NCBI GenBank assembly: GCA_963693315.1
Contig: OY856186.1
Location: 373,989,663 to 374,053,662, forward strand
DNA length: 64,000 nt
Direction of reading: 5' to 3'
Origin: Diogma glabrata
Lineage: Eukaryota > Arthropoda > Insecta > Diptera > Cylindrotomidae
The position numbers and the translations under genes are program-made. The notes under the pieces are model-generated. The model was not told the DNA's origin. It did not search any database and worked only from the letters and a program-made list of their open reading frames with translations. Position 1 is the stretch's first letter, and the number at the start of each line of letters is the position of its first letter. Of this stretch, positions 58,542 to 64,000 are shown piece by piece.

Positions 58542-59033
58542 TTAATAAATTTGCCCAAATGGTCCATATGCCACGTATGGAATCTTTTCGATTGGGTGTA
58601 GGGATATTCTATTTGCATCACGATTTTCCTTATGGAAAATACACTCACAACATGTATTGATATACCTTTTTAAATATTGTTTCATTCGAGGCCACCAGAA
58701 AACTTTACGGAGCGCACACAATGTCTTATCAATACCATAATGACCCATGTCATCGTGACATGTTCGCAAAACTCTACTGCGCATTCCTGTTGGTACATAA
58801 AATAATAACTGATCTTCTAATCTCCTATAAAGCCTACCATTATCAATAACAAAATCATTATAGTTTCTATTATTTAAATTTGGCTTAATTTCAATTACCT
58901 CAGGATCACTATCCTGCAATACACCTACCCAATTTACATCGATACTTTCTAAATTAAAAACATCTAATGTCTCCGGTTGCACTTCTACTGGTAGTTCGAC
59001 AGGATTGCGAATTAACGCGTCGATATGCGTCAT
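58542..59033 (-). pseudogene. Pol fragment: RNase H-integrase linker and integrase zinc domain
   Basis: TCHDDMGHYGIDKTLCALRK and FWWPRMKQYLKRYINTCCEC give the H..H..C..C zinc motif of retrotransposon integrases. The frame is separated from the core domain at 58448 by a frameshift/stop, and from RNase H at 59062 by another. Confidence 0.8.
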
Positions 59034-59061
59034 TGCGTCATCTGCTTGCCACTACGATGGC

Positions 59062-59904
59062 TTATATCGAAATCATAATCTTGAATTCTTTTGATGAGGC
59101 TGTTTTTAATGAATCAGTCGCTACGGTGAATTTCTTACCAAAAATGAAACATCTAAAGCGGTTTAACTCTACAACTGCCAGAGATTCTAGCTCGTAGCTA
59201 GGGAATTTCTTTTCTAAATCCGACGTTTGACGGCTAAAATAAGCTACTGGATGAGGTTGATCATCTCCTTCACGTTGCAACAAAACACCAGCTAATCCTA
59301 GCACACTAGCATCCGTATGTATTTCGTGCGTCTTACTAAAATCAAATAGTACTAAAATATCACGTTGACACAGTTTAATTTTAAGTTTTAAAAATGCTTC
59401 GTCTTGTTCGCTTGTCCAATTAAATTTTATATCTTTCCTAGTTAACCTAGTCATAGGTTCTGCTATTGTCGAAAATTCTAGTACGAATTTTCTAAAGTAT
59501 GAAGCGAGACCCACAAACTGTCGTATTTGATGGATGTTTGTCGGTGTTGGAAACTTTTCCACACATATAGTTTTGTTTCTTCCTGGCTGGTGTAATTCCT
59601 TCGCAATTTATTTCGTGACCCAAAAATTCCACGTTTTCAGATAAAATCTTGCATTTGCTCATTCTAAATGTAAGTCCATATTCTTTTAATTTATTCAAAA
59701 CTCTATGCAATAATTGGATCCCTTCCTCGATTGTTTTACTGGGTAGTATAATATCATCAATATACACGACAATACCATGGCCTAATTTGGTTGCTATTCG
59801 GTTTATTAACCGCTGAAATACTACAGGCGCATCTGTTAAGCCAAATGACATTCTTTCAAACTCATACTGACCGTCCGGGGTTGCAAATGATAGTAATTTC
59901 TTTG
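59062..59904 (-). pseudogene. Pol fragment: RT palm/thumb and RNase H, frameshifted
   Basis: Upstream part (59851-59492): MSFGLTDAPVVFQRLINRI, VVYIDDIILPS (catalytic YIDD), CKILSENVEFLGHEI. It shifts frame near 59565 into FPTPTNIHQIRQFVGLASYF, LTRKDIKFNW and the RNase H block THTDASVLG-like HTDASVLGLAGVLLQ, FSRQTSDLEKKFPSYE. The N-terminal half of RT and the protease are missing, because gag sequence is joined directly to the RT palm (~59880). Confidence 0.8.
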
Positions 59905-60651
59905 AGCCTTCCTAACCGCGGCATATAAAATTATTACATCACCAACACAGTAAACTTTTTGTATTTGGCCAACAACATTCACCCAATGCAGTACGAACAC
60001 ACCATCACGACTTGTAGGATCAAAATCTTCGACCAATTCGAATATATCCCGCGGGGAAAAATTAAAATTTAAAAATTTGTTACCTGGATTTACATCAAAT
60101 GGCTGGGCATGTTGTCTTTCATGAAAATTTGGAGGCATTGTTTCTTCATATTTTCTATATTCACATGACGCTGAGTTGAATTTGAGATACGTGTTATGCT
60201 CATGTTTGTTTAGCGGTGGTGTTAGAGCGTATTGTTGTGGAGCACACGTGTTCGGTGGTAAATTAAAAATTATATTTTGAGGTTGTGCGCACGTGTTCGG
60301 TGAATTATATTTAAATTGTTGTTCATGTATACCCTTGTTCGGTGGTGGATTACAAATTATGCGTTGATTTTGTGTATTCATGTTCGGAGATGGTAAATTG
60401 TAATTAAAATTTTGTTGTTGTGTACTTATTTTCAGCGGTGGAAAAGTTACATGTTGAGGTTGTGTACACATGTTCGTTGCTGGTTGCTGCATACCATAAG
60501 CATTCCATGATAACTGTTGATCTGAAGTTTTTATCAAGTTTTAAAATTCAGGTACATTTTCTTGAACAGTATATACATCGTTGTTTGTCCTGTTCGATGT
60601 TGATTCTCTGTTGTATGATGATAAAGTTCTCCACGTATCGTCTTCCGACAT
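59836..60651 (-). pseudogene. Gag-like frame fused to RT by deletion
   Basis: ATG at 60649-60651 (MSEDDTWRTLSSYN), a premature TAA at 60541-60543, then a frame of Asn/Gln/Pro-rich repeats (each ~20-25 residues around QPQNIIFNLPPNTC) and a C-terminal DFDPTSRDGVFVLHWVN, which resembles the start of the capsid region in Gypsy-type Gags. The frame runs past 59900 into a shifted reading of RT, showing the junction of a large deletion that removed most of capsid, protease and early RT. Confidence 0.65.
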
Positions 60652-60739
60652 TTTGTTTTTTAATAAAATGTTAACAATTACAATACACTTCGATGATGTT
60701 GAATATTTATATTCCACTTCTGATATATAAGAATAATAT

Positions 60740-61004
60740 ATAATAACTCAAGACTCATTCTTTATTTAACAAAAATACAATTTAAGTATGTTCCATCTCT
60801 TTAAAATACATATATTGTAGATAATTTTACGGCGATGTCGAACGAAGATCTCCAAAAAAAGATGATTGAGTTAATATGAAAAACTGTCAAGACTAATATT
60901 TCCCTTGTTGCAATATTCGGCGCTGCCAACAAAAAAAATAATAATCATTGAACGTAAAAATTTAAATTGTTTATAAGTTTTATTAACAGATGGAGTCGTT
61001 TACA
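60740..61004 (-). repeat. 5' LTR of the decayed Gypsy element
   Basis: Partner of 56895-57142, with an extra ~20 bases near its left end. The primer-binding site would lie just left of 60740 (minus strand ...ATCAGAAGTGG), but I cannot assign the tRNA. Confidence 0.75.
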
Positions 61005-61344
61005 CATTATAGATTAATTTTTACTCTAATCGATGAAATTTGTAATTAGTATGTCAACACACAAAACATAAAACAAAATTGCGATTTTGACAGAAGTGAT
61101 AAAGTTTTCTTCTTTTATTTTGCATATTCAAAGATTAAAAATGTTACTCAACAAAAAATTTGCTTAAAACGAAACCTTTAAATGTTTTATTTCACTATTA
61201 TTTTGCAATTTTGTACTAAAAATGTGTTATAATCTGTTATAATGTCGTAACTAATACAGAAACCTATATGTTACACAAAATTGTGTTATCGATTACACTA
61301 GTTTACAAGAAAAATCTCCTGCAATAAAACCCAACTTTTCCTAT

Positions 61345-62250
61345 AGATTTTGACCTGCTGAATACGAATATCATATTCATTTTTTTGGTTAGCTCTTGTT
61401 TTTGAGATATTCGCGAAAAACCTGAATAACTTGGTGCAACCTTCACCAAATTCGTGATTTTTAACTTAAAAGAAAGAATATTGAATTAACTGTAGGCTCC
61501 AACAAATTAAAAAAATTTGCAATCATTGTTTGTTCAAAATTTATGGTATTGAATATAGAAAAATTTAAAAAAAACATAAATTTTTTATTTTTTTCAACTT
61601 TTTTCGAGTATAACTTCTAGAATCTTTGATGGATTTTTTCAAAAAACAGCTCAAAATGTTTGTTAGTATCTTTACTATGCATATGTTTCGTTAATATGTT
61701 AAATTTATTTGTTTTGTAAAATATGCGAACCAAAAACCGGAATAAACTTTTTGTTTCCGAAAAAAATTTTTTTCGCGAATATCTCAAAAACAAGAACTAA
61801 CCAAAAAAAAAATGAATATGATATTCGTATTCAGCAGGTCAAAATCTACGGGAATCGGGATCTAAGGGAATTGAATTTACCACGGGCTCAAAGAAATTAA
61901 AAAAATTTACAATTATTGTTTGTTCAAAATATATATGGAACATGGAAAATTTAAAAAAAAAATCAAAATTTTTGATTTTTTTCAACTTTTTTCGAGTTCC
62001 GCAATCCTTAATAGATTTTTTTAAAAAACAGCTCGAAATGCTTGTTAGTATCTTTACTATGCATATGTTTCATTAATACATTGAATTTGTTTGTGTTGTA
62101 AAATATGCAATCCAAAAACGGAATAACCTTTTTTCCACAGAAAAAATTGGCTTAGCGTGAATATCTCAAAAACAAGAGCCAATCTAAAAAAAAGAATGTG
62201 AAATATGATATTCGTGATCAGCAGGTCAAAATCCACAAGAAATGTTGAGT
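61345..62250. repeat. Inverted and direct repeat cluster
   Basis: A block with TTTGACCTGCTGAATACGAA, TATCATATTCATTTTTTTGG and TTGTTTTTGAGATATTCGCG (61345-61437) recurs inverted at 61772-61850 and again, same direction as the second, at 62155-62240. The intervals 61490-61740 and 61880-62130 are direct copies (CAGCTC(A/G)AAATG, TTGTTAGTATCTTTACTATG). It is a ~385-base tandem unit with an inverted outlier, in the intron before exon D. Non-coding. Confidence 0.8.
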
Positions 62251-62557
62251 TTTAGTCTGGGAGACAAAAAAGATCAAAATTTGTAAACTAGTGTCATCGA
62301 ATACTACTTTTAGATAAAGTTGTGAAGCATTTTGGTGAAATTGACAATATTTTCAATTGACAATATTTATTTATGTGCTCGGGAATAGGATCCCTTATTG
62401 GATTCACAATATTGGGTAGTTTTTTACTTCTCTTTGGTATTTTGTAATACGAATTACGCAATATTGTGTAAATTTACAATATTGTGATTAAATTTATGTG
62501 TCCGGGAATTTGGATTTGTTAATATTCCCCAAATTTATTTATTTTATTATTTCACAG

Positions 62558-62683
62558 ATATAAACGAATGTGATAACAATAACGGTGGTTGTGATCAAGT
62601 TTGTACTAACAAACCAGGAACATATGAATGCTCATGTCATGTAGGCCTGCAAATAGATATTATCGATGGAAAAACATGTGTTT
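62558..62683 (+). CDS. EGF/sushi gene, exon D (one cbEGF)
   Basis: Acceptor TTTCACAG and donor GTTT|GTAAGT, phase 1 in and out, 126 bases. It encodes [16 protein letters not shown], then [12 protein letters not shown], one calcium-binding EGF module. The C-x-N-x4-Y-x-C-x-C pattern is the consensus for Asp/Asn beta-hydroxylation. It follows exon C across a 10.9-kb intron. Confidence 0.92.
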
Positions 62684-62947
62684 GTAAGTTTTTTTCTAGT
62701 CCTTAAAAATATTTCAATTAATCCTTTATATATAACCTAACGTAATCCTGCTTAATCTCTGTGTTTTATATATTGTGTACAAAATTGTTTGTTACTCGTT
62801 GCTATTAATGCCTAAACAATATAACTCAATTAACCTAACGTGTGTGGTTTAAAAAAACTGTTTGGTTTTTATTTTATTTATTTATTAATTTATTTATTTT
62901 CTGTCATAAAATTATTTTTTTTTTTAAATTAACAAATTTTCTTTAAG
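62684..62947. other. Intron between exons D and E
   Basis: 264-base AT-rich intron with TTATTTAT-type repeats before the acceptor. Nothing else seen. The introns 63206-63427 and 63728-63891 are likewise short and plain. Confidence 0.7.
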
Positions 62948-63205
62948 ACATAAATGAATGTTTATTAAATAACGGTCATGGACCATGTCAAGACACTTGT
63001 AAAAACACATGGGGCAGTTATGTGTGTTCATGTGATGGATTACCAGGAACGTTTTTACATGCTAACAGACATTCATGTAATGATTCTGGGGAATGTGCTA
63101 ATAACAATGGTGGCTGTTCGCATGATTGTTTAACCACGATGGGACGAATGTTTTGTTTATGTCCCGATGGATTTGTATTAGGTGATGATTGGAGAACGTG
63201 TTCAG
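62948..63205 (+). CDS. EGF/sushi gene, exon E (two EGF modules)
   Basis: Acceptor TTCTTTAAG and donor TTCAG|GTAAAT, phase 1 in and out, 258 bases. Module 1: INECLLNNGHGPCQDTC, CKNTWGSYVCSCDG, with the hydroxylation consensus. Module 2: SGECANNNGGCSHDCL, MFCLCPDGFVLGDDW, without it. The splice with exon D makes the first residue Tyr (T|AC) where Asp is expected, so the first module lacks one calcium ligand. Confidence 0.92.
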
Positions 63206-63427
63206 GTAAATTTAATTTTTGTTAAAATGAATGAAGAAATATAAATAAATTTTGATGCACGAGATTACTAATTGTATAATATTACTAATTGAGTTAATAA
63301 TTAATTACCCAGGCAACTAATAGGCCATTTAATAAAGCTATTAATAGCAACTGTAGAGTGGGTTTACGGAATAACTATTATGTAACGTGATTTGTCGATT
63401 GAACAATCATTGGTTTGATTATTTTAG

Positions 63428-63727
63428 ATATTGATGAATGTCAAGATCCCGAAATTTCTCAACATTGTGAGTATGGATGTGAGAACACATTAGGATCATA
63501 TAGATGTTTGACAGATCATCATGAGAACGATGTTCATTTGAGTCATCATGAAAGTTCCACAAAATATGGTTTCGAAGAAGAATCTGGATATGATGCTGAT
63601 AACGAAGATGAAGGTGAAGAATATCATGAGGGAAGTGACAATGAGGTTAATAATATAAAACAGACAGTTTACAGTGCAAGTGGATGCCAAGATGGGTTCA
63701 TAAAAAATGAACATGGTGACTGTGAAG
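63428..63727 (+). CDS. EGF/sushi gene, exon F (EGF with acidic insertion)
   Basis: Acceptor GATTATTTTAG and donor GAAG|GTAATG, phase 1 in and out, 300 bases. It starts DIDECQDPEISQHCEYGC, CENTLGSYRC, with calcium-binding and hydroxylation patterns. Between Cys4 (63505-63507) and Cys5 (63685-63687), where one residue is normal, there are 59 residues rich in His, Asp and Glu (EEESGYDADNEDEGEEYHEG). CQDGFIKNEHGDC closes the module. The frame and splice sites are clean, so the insertion is real coding sequence rather than a retained intron. Confidence 0.92.
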
Positions 63728-63891
63728 GTAATGTAGTTCAGAGATTTACTGTTAAGCACAATTGAAAAGATGTATAGGCTATAGACGACCATATCTCATA
63801 AAAGAAAAATCCGGCATTATTTATTATATTTTCTTCAATCAAATTTCTGAACCATTTCCAAATTTTTAAAACTATCTTCTTTATCCCCTAG

Positions 63892-64000
63892 ATATTGATG
63901 AATGTGCTGAAGGAATAACAGGATGCCAGCATTGTCAAAATGCATATGGAGGGTATGAATGTGTATGTCCAAACGGATACGAATTGAGTGATGACGAAAA
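63892..64000 (+). CDS. EGF/sushi gene, exon G (cbEGF, runs off the window)
   Basis: Acceptor TTATCCCCTAG; enters in phase 1 and reads [36 protein letters not shown] further calcium-binding EGF module with the hydroxylation consensus, cut by the window edge, so the gene continues to the right. Confidence 0.9.

Larger units (their letters stand above)
56895..61004 (-). mobile_element. Decayed Gypsy-type LTR retrotransposon, minus strand
   Basis: LTRs at about 56895-57142 and 60740-61004 share GGCGATGTCGAACGAAGATC, GATTGAGTTAATATGAAAAA and ACAGATGGAGTCGTTTACA; on the minus strand the LTR begins TGTAAACGACTCC. The LTRs differ by many substitutions and a ~20-bp length change, so the copy is old. 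The coding part runs gag, then half of RT, RNase H, zinc and core parts of integrase and a C-terminal tail, broken by stops, frameshifts, a large gag-to-RT deletion and a nested hAT MITE. No TSD could be assigned. It differs from the element at 2.8 kb, so at least two Gypsy lineages are present. Confidence 0.85.

Noticed and set aside
56891..61008. A 4-bp target-site duplication for the decayed Gypsy element
   Set aside because: Flanks TGTG and CATT do not match and the LTR edge is uncertain by a few bases, so none is claimed.

Overview
This window is eukaryotic nuclear DNA and most likely comes from an insect. It is very AT-rich, has split genes with GT..AG introns, and is full of transposable elements typical of arthropods: Gypsy/Metaviridae, RTE and CR1/Jockey-like LINEs, hAT, a four-base-TSD DNA transposon, and many foldback/MITE-like palindromes. 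No bacterial-type operons were seen, and no rRNA genes or CRISPR arrays were recognised. I cannot name the species.

Layout. 0-2.8 kb: tandem and dispersed repeats, a 244-bp CA microsatellite and a ~50-bp minisatellite. 2.8-11.4 kb: a young LTR retrotransposon on the minus strand (293-bp LTRs with one visible difference, 4-bp TSD ATGT, long gag and pol frames) inserted into the minisatellite, which resumes on its right. 11.4-19.5 kb: minisatellite remainder, a ~128-bp tandem repeat, copies of a dispersed satellite-like family, and two large palindromes. 19.6-22.6 kb: a DNA transposon with ~0.5-kb inverted ends and a broken transposase, bounded by TSD ACGA. 22.6-24.4 kb: a duplicated 0.5-kb segment with a nested palindromic insertion. 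24.4-39.9 kb: mostly non-coding AT-rich DNA with decayed hAT sequence, foldback elements and other repeats.

39.9-64 kb: the only host gene I can support, on the plus strand. Seven exons (39999-40185, 50023-50177, 51218-51640, 62558-62683, 62948-63205, 63428-63727, 63892 to beyond the window) join with matching phases. They encode a sushi (CCP) domain, a very acidic linker and a chain of EGF/cbEGF modules, so the product is a secreted or cell-surface matrix-type protein. Its 5' and 3' ends are not identified. Its introns hold a near full-length RTE LINE (40754-43986, 13-bp TSD), older LINE pieces, a CR1/Jockey-like fragment, a tandem satellite block and a dead Gypsy-type element (about 56895-61004) that carries a 538-bp hAT MITE with a perfect 8-bp TSD.

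The most unusual items are a small ATG-started transmembrane ORF in the leader of the young Gypsy element, a 59-residue acidic insertion between Cys4 and Cys5 of one EGF module, and a set of palindromic elements that share AATAGTAYATT-type ends. I found no convincing new defence or enzymatic system. Gene and repeat boundaries were read by eye; no database search was made.
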